Below are positions 24,922 to 29,945 of a stretch of DNA of 49,075 nt, one piece after another. The notes under the pieces are model-generated. The model was given only the letters and a program-made list of their open reading frames with translations. It was not told the DNA's origin and did no database searches. The position numbers were made by a program, and so were the translations under genes. This stretch comes from JBMORL01 sp049322335 (GTDB lineage Bacteria; Bacteroidota; Bacteroidia; Flavobacteriales_D; UBA2798): contig JBMORL010000123.1 of assembly GCA_049322335.1 (NCBI GenBank), positions 1-49,075 of the forward strand. The letters are read 5' to 3'. The first letter of the stretch is position 1, and each line of letters starts with the position of its first letter.

Positions 24922-24993
24922 TGACCCGCAGGGATTCGAACCCCGACTCCCGCATTAAAAGTACGGTACTCTAACCAATTGAGTTACGGATCG
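24922..24993 (-). tRNA. tRNA-Lys(UUU)-like gene (cluster A)
   Basis: Minus-strand cloverleaf: acceptor GATCCG/CGGGTC (six pairs; the outermost 1-72 pair is a C/A mismatch), U8-A9, D arm ACTC...GAGT with GG in the loop, anticodon arm CCGTA-CTTTTAA-TGCGG giving anticodon TTT, variable GAGT, T arm CGGGG-TTCGAAT-CCCTG. CCA not encoded. 25 bases upstream of the rtcB start, same strand. The weak acceptor end and unusual D stem suggest a specialised or decaying tRNA rather than the housekeeping gene. Confidence 0.75.
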
Positions 24994-25005
24994 GTTTTAT
25001 CAATG

Positions 25006-25077
25006 AGCCGAAAGCAGGACTTGAACTTGCACCCCGGTGATTACAAATCACCCGCTCTCACATTGAGCTATTCCGGC
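25006..25077 (-). tRNA. tRNA-Thr(UGU)-like gene (cluster A)
   Basis: Acceptor GCCGGAA/TTTCGGC (seven pairs), U8-A9, D stem GCTC/GAGC with loop AATGTGA that lacks the usual adjacent GG, anticodon arm GGTGA-TTTGTAA-TCACC (anticodon TGT), T arm GCAAG-TTCAAGT-CCTGC with one A/C mismatch. Discriminator T; no encoded CCA. Twelve bases from the Lys-like gene. The missing G18-G19 pair would weaken the tRNA elbow. Confidence 0.78.
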
Positions 25078-25111
25078 TGTTTATTTTTTATTTTTTTTCA
25101 TCTTGTTGCTG

Positions 25112-25184
25112 TCGGGAAAGCAGGACTCGAACCTGCAGCCTCGTGCTTCCAGAGCACGTATTCTGCCAATTGAAATATTTCCCG
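25112..25184 (-). tRNA. tRNA-Pro(UGG)-like gene with C33 (cluster A)
   Basis: Acceptor CGGGAAA/TTTCCCG perfect; U8-A9; D arm with three pairs and loop AATTGGCA; anticodon arm CGTGC-TCTGGAA-GCACG, so the anticodon by position is TGG but position 33 is C instead of the near-universal U; variable AGGCT; T arm GCAGG-TTCGAGT-CCTGC perfect; discriminator A. The U33 change is unusual and should disturb the anticodon U-turn. Confidence 0.75.
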
Positions 25185-25205
25185 CATTTGATTTCCTTTC
25201 CGCCA

Positions 25206-25245
25206 CCCACCTGTCCCGGACATCGCCCTCTTTGAGACAGGTGGG
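25206..25245. repeat. Hairpin between slipin gene and cluster A
   Basis: CCCACCTGTC pairs with GACAGGTGGG over ten bases (loop 20 bases) just after the slipin stop. It could separate the mRNA from the tRNA precursors, or be a dispersed intergenic repeat; there is no U tract, so not a typical terminator. Confidence 0.65.
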
Positions 25246-25258
25246 TTACGTACTTGAT

Positions 25259-26359
25259 TTATTTTCCCGGAACAAAAATCTGTTTCAGCTGATCCACGAT
25301 CAGGTTTCCACCGGAAACAGAGATGCTGTTGATTTTATCTGCAATCTTCTCCACATACTCCATTTCTTTCAGCTTGAACAGCATTTCGTTTTCTTCCATG
25401 AGTTTGGCCGTGTTTAGCAAACTCCGGGCAGAAGCGGTTTCTTCCCTTCTCATAATGGTGTTGGCCTGTGCTTTTTTTTCAGCTACCAGCACCTGGTTCA
25501 TGATGTCTTTTACATCACCCGGAAGAATAATATCCCTTACACCACAGGAAACTAACGTTATTCCCATTTCAGCAGCTTTCACAGTTGTTTCAGCGGTTAC
25601 AAAATCGCTGGCGGTTTGTTTTTTATCCAGCAACTCGTCCAGTGTCACAGAGCCGATAAAAGCCCTCAGCGCAAGCTGCAACAGGTAATACAGCTGTTTT
25701 TCTGCTTCTTTATTCTCCAGCAACACTTTTTTTGCAGACTCTATTTTATACTGGGCATAAAAATTGATTCGCAATGCCGCCTTATCCTTAGTAAGGATTT
25801 CCTGTCCCGTTATTTCCACCTGCAGTTGCCTCATGTCTGCTTTCATTACAGTAACAGGGACAGCACTTTTCCAGAAGTAATAAGTTCCCGGTTCCAGTTC
25901 TTTTTCCGGTTTTCCATTTACTATCAGTATTCCTTTTTCCCAGGTTTCAATGTTGAAAATCCTGATATAAGAAATCACTTCCCTTCTCATCAGCACAGCG
26001 GTTTCTATTCCAGCAACCGGTTCTGTTGAATCAAGATTAACACTAACAAACCTGTAATTCACCAAACCTTTCCAAAAAGCATGTCTCCCCGGAGCCAGTA
26101 CAGAAGTAAAATTGTTGTTCTCGTATTTTAATACGATCTCATTATCTTTCACTTCCACTATGTGTAAAGCAGCAGCCAGCAAATGATCCTGCAACAGGAT
26201 ATTCAGGTCGCAAACCGGCAGAAAAATATGTGCCATGTTATACACACGTAGTTCTTCGGTAAAACCCAACCAGTGCCTTCCTTCGGAAAGCATCCTGTTA
26301 TAGCTGCCGTTTTTGAACACCAGCGCTTTTTGCCATTTGTTTACATTTACGATTCTCAT
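25259..26359 (-). CDS. Slipin / SPFH (band 7) family protein of the RNA-repair island
   Basis: 366 residues. A divergent N-terminal half with two repeated segments (NGSYNRMLSEGRHWLGF, ... VLAPGRHAFWKGLVNYRFV, ... LEPGTYYFWKSAVPVTVM) precedes the band-7 core (~170-290: DMRQLQVEITGQEILTKDKA, LRINFYAQYKIE, LDELLDKKQTASDFV, AEMGITLVSCGVRDIILP) and a C-terminal helix (EKKAQANTIMRREETASARS). No clear membrane helix at the N-terminus, unlike classical stomatins, so probably soluble or peripheral. Band-7 proteins beside RtcB and RlaP have been proposed as scaffolds binding a tRNA-like RNA; the flanking tRNA-like genes here fit that view. Same transcript direction as clusters A and B and rtcB. Confidence 0.85.
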   Translation of the reverse strand: MRIVNVNKWQKALVFKNGSYNRMLSEGRHWLGFTEELRVYNMAHIFLPVCDLNILLQDHLLAAALHIVEVKDNEIVLKYENNNFTSVLAPGRHAFWKGLVNYRFVSVNLDSTEPVAGIETAVLMRREVISYIRIFNIETWEKGILIVNGKPEKELEPGTYYFWKSAVPVTVMKADMRQLQVEITGQEILTKDKAALRINFYAQYKIESAKKVLLENKEAEKQLYYLLQLALRAFIGSVTLDELLDKKQTASDFVTAETTVKAAEMGITLVSCGVRDIILPGDVKDIMNQVLVAEKKAQANTIMRREETASARSLLNTAKLMEENEMLFKLKEMEYVEKIADKINSISVSGGNLIVDQLKQIFVPGK

Positions 26360-26407
26360 AATTTTTATTTTAATAGTTCAACTTACATAATTTAAAAAAG
26401 GAAACTT

Positions 26408-26607
26408 CCAAAGCTACCCGCCACTGAACAGCGGAAGCAAGCTTAAGCAGCTTTTGCAACCGCAGTTTTTATGCAGAAGGACAAACTTTTCTTTAAGAGA
26501 GCCTTCACCATAAAAAGTACAACTGCTCCGGTAGCGGTATCTGCCTGCTTTCAGGCCGTTCACCGGCTGCGTATAACGCACTTGGCCTATACGCTGGGTA
26601 GCTTTGG
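26408..26607 (-). ncRNA. Strongly structured RNA (~200 nt) of unknown family
   Basis: No coding gene fits this stretch. A closing stem of 12 perfect pairs joins 26408-26419 (CCAAAGCTACCC on plus) to 26596-26607. Inside, on the minus strand: hairpin GCGTATA...TATACGC (26569-26594), GCCTG-AAAG-CAGGC, CCGGT...ACCGG, TTTTTATG...CATAAAAA flanked by GCAG/CTGC with inner GAAGG/CCTTC, and a small hairpin CCGC...GTGG. A further CCGG/CCC...GGG/CCGG hairpin lies just upstream (26612-26646). It follows the permuted tRNA-Leu 5' half and precedes the slipin gene by 48 bases. I see no RNase P, tmRNA or group I intron core; it may be a scaffold or cofactor RNA. Confidence 0.6.
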
Positions 26608-26652
26608 TTGTTTCCGGATGGCCCTTTTTTTGGAAGGGGCCGGCTTCACTTT

Positions 26653-26733
26653 AACCATGGATCCTAAGTCCATTGCGTTACCACTTACGCCATCACATTA
26701 ACAATGTGAGCGGGATTCGAACCCGCATGGGTC
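26653..26733 (-). tRNA. Circularly permuted tRNA-Leu(UAG)-like gene (cluster B)
   Basis: Read on the minus strand the order is: T arm GCGGG-TTCGAAT-CCCGC (26710-26726), 3' acceptor TCACATT (26703-26709), three-base linker GTT, 5' acceptor AATGTGA (26693-26699), U8, D arm GCG...CGC, then anticodon arm ATGGA-CTTAGGA-TCCAT (anticodon TAG, 26664-26666). The acceptor strands are perfectly complementary over seven bases, but the 3' half precedes the 5' half. The ends would meet in the long variable arm (GGTT at 26653-26656 with GACC at 26730-26733). No T arm follows the anticodon arm downstream, so a conventional reading fails. Confidence 0.65.
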
Positions 26734-26802
26734 TGTTGCTCTACCAGCTGAGCTACATCTGTCAAAATTCAGATGAGGGGAATCGAACCCCTGACACACA
26801 GG
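26727..26802 (-). tRNA. Circularly permuted tRNA-like gene, possibly Met(CAU) (cluster B)
   Basis: Minus-strand order: 3' anticodon strand CCTGT (26798-26802), variable GTGTC, T arm AGGGG-TTCGATT-CCCCT (26776-26792), 3' acceptor CATCTG (26770-26775), eight-base linker, 5' acceptor CAGATG (26756-26761), U8-A9, D arm GCTC-AGCTGGTA-GAGC, A26, 5' anticodon strand ACAGA and CCCAT. Acceptor strands pair perfectly over six bases. Joining the ends would give an anticodon stem ACAGA/CCTGT with one mismatch; CAT at positions 34-36 is the likeliest anticodon (with C33), but TGT from the other half is possible. A conventional tRNA cannot be formed because the anticodon 3' strand is missing between D and T arms. 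Confidence 0.62.
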
Positions 26803-27012
26803 TCACACCAAATCATCATTCGGGAACAACAGCATATTGAGTGGTACTCCATCAATACTCCGTGGTTACTGTAAAACCACCGGTTGGTTTTTCCTTCCTG
26901 TTTTTCGCACTTCTCTTTGGGAGAAGATTTTTGGCTGCCCATTATGATAAATGGTTCAGCACGTATCCGGATTCAAAGAACAATCGTTTAACGATACAAA
27001 GTAATTTCTTAA

Positions 27013-27033
27013 CTACGCAATTGAACTGCGTAG
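27013..27033. promoter_or_regulatory. Candidate WYL-regulator operator
   Basis: CTACGCA, spacer ATTGAAC, TGCGTAG: a perfect seven-base inverted repeat 140 bases upstream of the WYL gene and upstream of cluster B on the other strand. TGCGTAGAT recurs at 27127-27135, exactly 100 bases further, and a related CGTAGTT is upstream of cluster C (minus, near 28755-28762). Confidence 0.5.
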
Positions 27034-27110
27034 ATTAGAAAATATTTTATTTTTTTTGTTTCCCTTTGTTTGCGCGGGTTTCATTGGGAGAAAAGGGGTG
27101 AAAATCATTT

Positions 27111-27137
27111 ATCTGCGCAGATAGATTGCGTAGATAA
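27111..27137. promoter_or_regulatory. Second operator-like site before the WYL gene
   Basis: Perfect 12-base palindrome ATCTGCGCAGAT (27111-27122) followed by TTGCGTAGATAA (27126-27137), which repeats the TGCGTAGAT half-site of 27013-27033. It lies 37-63 bases before the WYL ATG, suitable for autoregulation. Confidence 0.45.
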
Positions 27138-27173
27138 AATATTTTTTATATTTTTCGCTTCTTAATTTTTACT

Positions 27174-28229
27174 ATGCCTATCAATAAACACGCCCTTATC
27201 CGCTACAAAACGATCGATAATTGCCTGCAAAACCGTTTCCGTAAATGGACACTAGACGACCTGGTGGAGGCCTGCTCTGATGCATTATATGAATACGAAG
27301 GCATTACCAAGGGCGTAAGCAAACGATCTGTACAACTCGATATCCAGAATATGCGCAGCGAAAAACTCGGTTACAATGCACCCATTATTGTGACCGACAA
27401 AAAATACTATTCCTATGGGGAAAAAAACTACAGCATTACCAATATTCCGCTTACACAACAAGACCTGGGTACGTTGAGTGAAGTGGTGGAAGTGCTGAAA
27501 CAATTTAAGGGATTCAATTACTTCAGTGAACTGGGCGGGATGGTAAACAGGCTGGAAGATAAAATCTACAAACAACAGCATAAGGGAAAATCATTTATTC
27601 ATTTTGAAAAAAACGACCTGCTGAAAGGATTGGAATTTATTGATCCGGTTCATAAAGCCATTCTGAATAAACAAACCATGGAGGTGTGGTATCAATCATT
27701 TAAAGCAAAAGACGCCACTCCGCTTGTGTTTTATCCTTACCTGCTGAAAGAGTACCGTAACCGCTGGTTCGCTGTGGGCATGAAAAAAGACGCGGGTTTT
27801 ATCACCATGGCTCTCGACCGTTTTGTATCGGTAAAAGAATTACCAAAAGAAAAATATATAAAAAATACTTTGTTCGACCCTTCGGCATTCTATGATAATG
27901 CTATTGGCGTTACAAAAAGTATCAATCAGCGTGAATTACCGGTGATCTTTAAGCTGGATAAACAAAACACGCCTTACGCCATTACCAAACCCATACATCC
28001 TTCTCAAAAAATAATGAAAGAGGAAGAGGATGGAACCATTTTCTGTATAAACGTAATCTGGAATTTTGAACTGGAAAGGGAATTGCTGGGTTTTGGCGAG
28101 TCGGTTGAAGTGTTGGCCCCGCGTAACCTGCGAAAAAAAATAAAAGCAAGATTACACCAGGCTTTTTCGCATTACGAAAAAACCGCTTCTCCTCCTCCGC
28201 TTTCACAAGCACATCCCGGCAGGAAATAG
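27174..28229 (+). CDS. WYL-domain transcriptional regulator
   Basis: 351 residues: N-terminal winged-helix part (IRYKTIDNCLQNRFRKWTLD, SKRSVQLDIQNMRSEKLGY, residues ~8-70), then a WYL domain (~150-235) with HKAILNKQTMEVWYQSF and PYLLKEYRNRWFAVGM, and a C-terminal WCX-like segment (FGESVEVLAPRNLRKKIKARL). WYL regulators bind nucleic-acid ligands and commonly control defence and RNA/DNA repair genes. Here the gene is divergent from the slipin-rtcB transcript and convergent with cluster C, and inverted repeats in its upstream region look like its operators. The C-terminal SPPPLSQAHPGRK tail is probably disordered. Confidence 0.88.
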   Translation: MPINKHALIRYKTIDNCLQNRFRKWTLDDLVEACSDALYEYEGITKGVSKRSVQLDIQNMRSEKLGYNAPIIVTDKKYYSYGEKNYSITNIPLTQQDLGTLSEVVEVLKQFKGFNYFSELGGMVNRLEDKIYKQQHKGKSFIHFEKNDLLKGLEFIDPVHKAILNKQTMEVWYQSFKAKDATPLVFYPYLLKEYRNRWFAVGMKKDAGFITMALDRFVSVKELPKEKYIKNTLFDPSAFYDNAIGVTKSINQRELPVIFKLDKQNTPYAITKPIHPSQKIMKEEEDGTIFCINVIWNFELERELLGFGESVEVLAPRNLRKKIKARLHQAFSHYEKTASPPPLSQAHPGRK

Positions 28230-28314
28230 TTTTTCTCCATAGTTATTTCAAAGAACTTTTTCACTGAAGAAGCATTTATTCTTTGGGAATAAATTTCTCT
28301 GCTTCGGTTATTTG

Positions 28315-28398
28315 TGGGAGTGGTGGAATTCGAATCCACTTAGCCATATGGCACCGGTTTTACAGACCGTTCTGACTCTCCGGCTTCAGCGCACTCCC
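28315..28398 (-). tRNA. tRNA-Tyr(GUA) (cluster C)
   Basis: Acceptor GGGAGTG/CACTCCC perfect; D arm CTGA-AGCCGGAGAG-TCAG; anticodon arm CGGT-CTGTAAA-ACCG (anticodon GTA); long class II variable arm with GCCATATGGC hairpin; T arm GTGGA-TTCGAAT-TCCAC; discriminator A. Position 8 is C rather than U. Otherwise a sound tRNA-Tyr of 84 bases. Confidence 0.88.
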
Positions 28399-28407
28399 GA
28401 AAACTGG

Positions 28408-28480
28408 CAGAAACAACAGGAGTTGAACCTGTATCACCGGATCTTCCATCCGCTGTATCTGCCCGATAGGTTACATTTCC
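28408..28480 (-). tRNA. tRNA-like RNA, anticodon position GAA (Phe-like), atypical (cluster C)
   Basis: T arm ACAGG-TTCAACT-CCTGT is canonical. Read as a 73-base tRNA the acceptor is GGAAATG/TGTTTCT (three G-U pairs), discriminator G followed by CCA; the anticodon hairpin GCGGA-TGGAAGA-TCCGG gives GAA with G at position 33. The D arm is poor. Alternatively GGCAGA (minus, about 28456-28461) pairs perfectly with TCTGCC (28406-28411), giving a D-armless tRNA-like RNA of about 60 bases. Which fold is real cannot be decided here. Confidence 0.55.
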
Positions 28481-28486
28481 TGTTTG

Positions 28487-28558
28487 GGTAAAATAAGAGA
28501 CTCGAACTCTTTACTGCAGCTTCACAAACTGCCGTGTTGCCGTTACACCAATTTCACC
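28487..28558 (-). tRNA. tRNA-His(GUG) (cluster C)
   Basis: Encoded G at -1 opposite discriminator C73, the identity mark of tRNA-His. Acceptor GTGAAAT/ATTTTAC (one G-U), U8, D arm GTG-TAACGGCAA-CAC, anticodon arm GCAGT-TTGTGAA-GCTGC (anticodon GTG), T arm AAGAG-TTCGAGT-CTCTT. Appears functional. Confidence 0.88.
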
Positions 28559-28570
28559 ATATTCACCTGG

Positions 28571-28643
28571 TCGGGATAAAAGGACTTGAACCTTTAGCCT
28601 TGTGCGTATAAGGCACCCGCTCTCACCATTGAGCTATATCCCG
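28571..28643 (-). tRNA. tRNA-Ile(UAU) (cluster C)
   Basis: Acceptor CGGGATA/TATCCCG perfect; U8-A9; D arm GCTC-AATGGTGA-GAGC; anticodon stem GTGC/GCAC with loop CTTATAC, anticodon TAT, reading AUA; T arm AAAGG-TTCAAGT-CCTTT; discriminator A, followed by CCA at 28568-28570. UAU is rare in bacteria, which usually read AUA with a lysidine-modified CAU tRNA. Confidence 0.85.
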
Positions 28644-28650
28644 AAACGGG

Positions 28651-28721
28651 ATGACAGGAATGGGATCGAACCATTATTACGGGAGTCAAATTCCCGCGTC
28701 CTTCCTTTAGACGACCTGTCA
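28651..28721 (-). tRNA. tRNA-Gln(UUG) (cluster C)
   Basis: Acceptor TGACAGG/CCTGTCA perfect; D arm GTCT-AAAGGAA-GGAC; anticodon arm CGGGA-ATTTGAC-TCCCG (anticodon TTG); T arm AATGG-TTCGATC-CCATT. First gene of cluster C in transcript order, about 63 bases after the attenuator terminator. Confidence 0.9.
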
Positions 28722-28784
28722 TTGTTTCTTTTCAGGCAATAGTATTCCACTTCAACTACGTATATTCGATTAACGTTAGCTGTC

Positions 28785-28822
28785 AAAAATAAAAAACCCG
28801 GTCTTTTTCGGAGACCGGGTTT
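28785..28822 (-). terminator. Attenuator terminator 1
   Basis: Minus strand AAACCCGGTCT, loop CCGAAAA, AGACCGGGTTT, then a U-rich tail. Its 5' arm (GTCTCCG) is also complementary to CGGAGAC inside leader-peptide ORF 1 (codons for Ala-Glu-Thr), giving an alternative antiterminator fold, the usual logic of translation-coupled attenuation ahead of cluster C. Confidence 0.8.
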
Positions 28823-28841
28823 TGATTTTCAGATGACTTGT

Positions 28842-28916
28842 TCAGTCACTAAAATACATACCTGTCTCCGCGCATATGCGTATGAGCTGCAAATGCTGAT
28901 AATACATTTTTTTCAT
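28842..28916 (-). CDS. Leader peptide 1 (attenuator, 24 aa)
   Basis: ATG 28914-28916 to TGA 28842-28844. The peptide begins MKKMYYQHLQLIRICAETG and ends MYFSD. It contains Tyr x3, Gln x2, His x1, Ile x2 (both AUA) and Phe x1: the amino acids of the tRNAs encoded just downstream in cluster C. It stops 20 bases before the terminator arm. Ribosome stalling on these codons would leave the antiterminator free to form, so shortage of usable tRNA would raise transcription of the tRNA bank. The regulatory role is inferred from layout, codons and base-pairing. Confidence 0.68.
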   Translation of the reverse strand: MKKMYYQHLQLIRICAETGMYFSD

Positions 28917-28943
28917 AGTTATAAGTTTCATTTTATTTAAAAT

Positions 28944-28966
28944 AAAAACCCCGCTGGCGGGCGGGG
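28944..28966 (-). terminator. Attenuator terminator 2
   Basis: Minus strand CCCCGC, loop CCGCCA, GCGGGG, followed by TTTTTATTTT. The 5' side (TACGCCCCGCCC) pairs 11 of 12 with GGGAGGGGTGTA near the 3' end of leader ORF 2, giving a competing antiterminator. Confidence 0.8.
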
Positions 28967-28995
28967 CGTATGTTGATGAAAAACTGTTTTATTCT

Positions 28996-29082
28996 TCAAT
29001 ACAATACACCCCTCCCTGTCTCTATATAGAGATGACGCAGATATCGCTGCGATAGTGTGTGTATGGTATTTTTTCTGATCAT
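28996..29082 (-). CDS. Leader peptide 2 (attenuator, 28 aa)
   Basis: ATG 29080-29082, TGA 28996-28998. Contains Tyr x3, His x2, Gln x1, two AUA Ile codons and one AUC; the C-terminal part reads HLYIETGRGVLY and shares the ETG segment with leader 1 (the DNA GAGACAGG is common to both and belongs to the antiterminator arm). The ATG is only seven bases after the -7 box, so the mRNA may be nearly leaderless. First of two tandem attenuators before cluster C. Confidence 0.65.
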   Translation of the reverse strand: MIRKNTIHTLSQRYLRHLYIETGRGVLY

Positions 29083-29089
29083 TTCCTGA

Positions 29090-29097
29090 CAAAGGTA
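29090..29097 (-). promoter_or_regulatory. -7 promoter box for the attenuator / cluster C transcript
   Basis: TACCTTTG on the minus strand, an exact TAnnTTTG match; a TTG about 22 bases upstream (minus, near 29120-29122) is a slightly distant -33 candidate. It drives the leaders and tRNA cluster C, divergent from the RlaP genes. Confidence 0.55.
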
Positions 29098-29180
29098 AAA
29101 ATAATTTTCTTTGGTTTGACAAGATGAGATATTTTTTTTTACTTTATAAAAATTTATAGCCCAATATCACATAAAATGGT

Positions 29181-29945
29181 ATGAAAGAAATAATAAAAGA
29201 TAAACTACGCCTGATTGAAAGAGAAAAAAATGTCCGCATTTTGTTAGCCTGCGAAACCGGAAGCCGGGGATGGGGGTTTCCATCCCCCGATAGTGATTAT
29301 GATGTGCGGTTTCTTTATGTGCATCCTGCTGATTGGTATATAAGTGTCCGTGAAAAAGATGATCATATTACAGTTCCCATAAATGATGAACTGGATATTA
29401 CAGGTTGGGAGCTGAAAAAATCTCTTCAATTGATGATGAAACACAACGCGGCACTGATGGAGCGGTTACAGTCACCGATTATTTACAGTGAAGTACAAAA
29501 TTTCAGAGAAGATTATTTTTCAATTGCAAAAGCTAACTTTTCACCGGTTTCGGTTATGCATCATTACCTGAGTATGTCGAAAAGTTATTTTGAAAAATGC
29601 ACCATATCTGAAAGAGTAAAGCTTAAAAGTTTGTTTTATTGCATCCGCACAACTCTTGCCTGCCACTGGATATTGCAATATAAAACCCTTCCACCTATGG
29701 AGCTGGAAAAACTTTTGCCTGTAATTACTGATAATAAAGAATTGGTAAGCCACATACGCGAACTGGTGAAAATAAAATCCGGTGCCAATGAATCCTATAT
29801 TCATCCAACCGAATTAAGAATCAATGAATATCTTGAAAAAACCATTGCATCCTGTGAAGAATCGGTTGCTTCTTTACCGGGTAATAAATATACCGCTGAC
29901 CATTTGGATATTTTTTTGAAAAAATATATCTATCTTTTTTCATGA
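29181..29945 (+). CDS. RlaP-type nucleotidyltransferase 1 (DNA polymerase beta superfamily)
   Basis: 254 residues of the PF10127 family, nucleotidyltransferases linked to RNA-repair ligases. The catalytic strand is LLACETGSRGWGFPSPDSDYDVRFLYV (shown by ETGSRGWGF and SDSDYDVRF-type motif near residues 24-45): the GS helix and the D-x-D metal ligands are intact, with a third acidic residue probably in NDELDITGWELKK (~72). The rest is helical. Probably adds nucleotides or another NMP to RNA ends; substrate unknown. Its stop overlaps the next start (ATGA at 29942-29945). Confidence 0.85.
   Translation: MKEIIKDKLRLIEREKNVRILLACETGSRGWGFPSPDSDYDVRFLYVHPADWYISVREKDDHITVPINDELDITGWELKKSLQLMMKHNAALMERLQSPIIYSEVQNFREDYFSIAKANFSPVSVMHHYLSMSKSYFEKCTISERVKLKSLFYCIRTTLACHWILQYKTLPPMELEKLLPVITDNKELVSHIRELVKIKSGANESYIHPTELRINEYLEKTIASCEESVASLPGNKYTADHLDIFLKKYIYLFS

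Larger units (their letters stand above)
26803..27173. other. Regulatory region between cluster B and the WYL gene
   Basis: Divergent control region. It holds an anticodon-like hairpin (26862-26880: six-bp stem GTGGTT/AACCAC with a seven-base loop), a foldback TATTGA...TCAATA (about 26836-26858), hairpin CTTCTC/GAGAAG near 26910-26928, a palindrome ATCGTT-T-AACGAT (26983-26995), and the WYL operator candidates listed separately. No credible protein gene. Confidence 0.5.

Noticed and set aside
25141..25158. Plus-strand tRNA-Trp(CCA) anticodon loop
   Set aside because: The complement of the Pro-like anticodon arm happens to look canonical, but the T loop and acceptor only fit the minus strand.
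26471..26701. 76-codon plus-strand frame
   Set aside because: Lies antisense to the structured RNA and permuted tRNA region; the bases are explained by RNA stems.
26703..26761. Conventional tRNA read from CAGATG through the second T arm
   Set aside because: The acceptor strands do not pair and the 3' anticodon strand is missing; the permuted reading pairs both acceptors perfectly.
26408..26802. Permuted group I intron flanking the tRNA halves
   Set aside because: I found no P3/P7-type core or GACTA-like element; the anticodon arm of the Leu-like tRNA is uninterrupted.
26768..26945. 58-codon minus-strand frame ahead of cluster B as a leader peptide
   Set aside because: Runs through tRNA-like sequence, has no terminator/antiterminator behind it and no composition bias like the leaders before cluster C.
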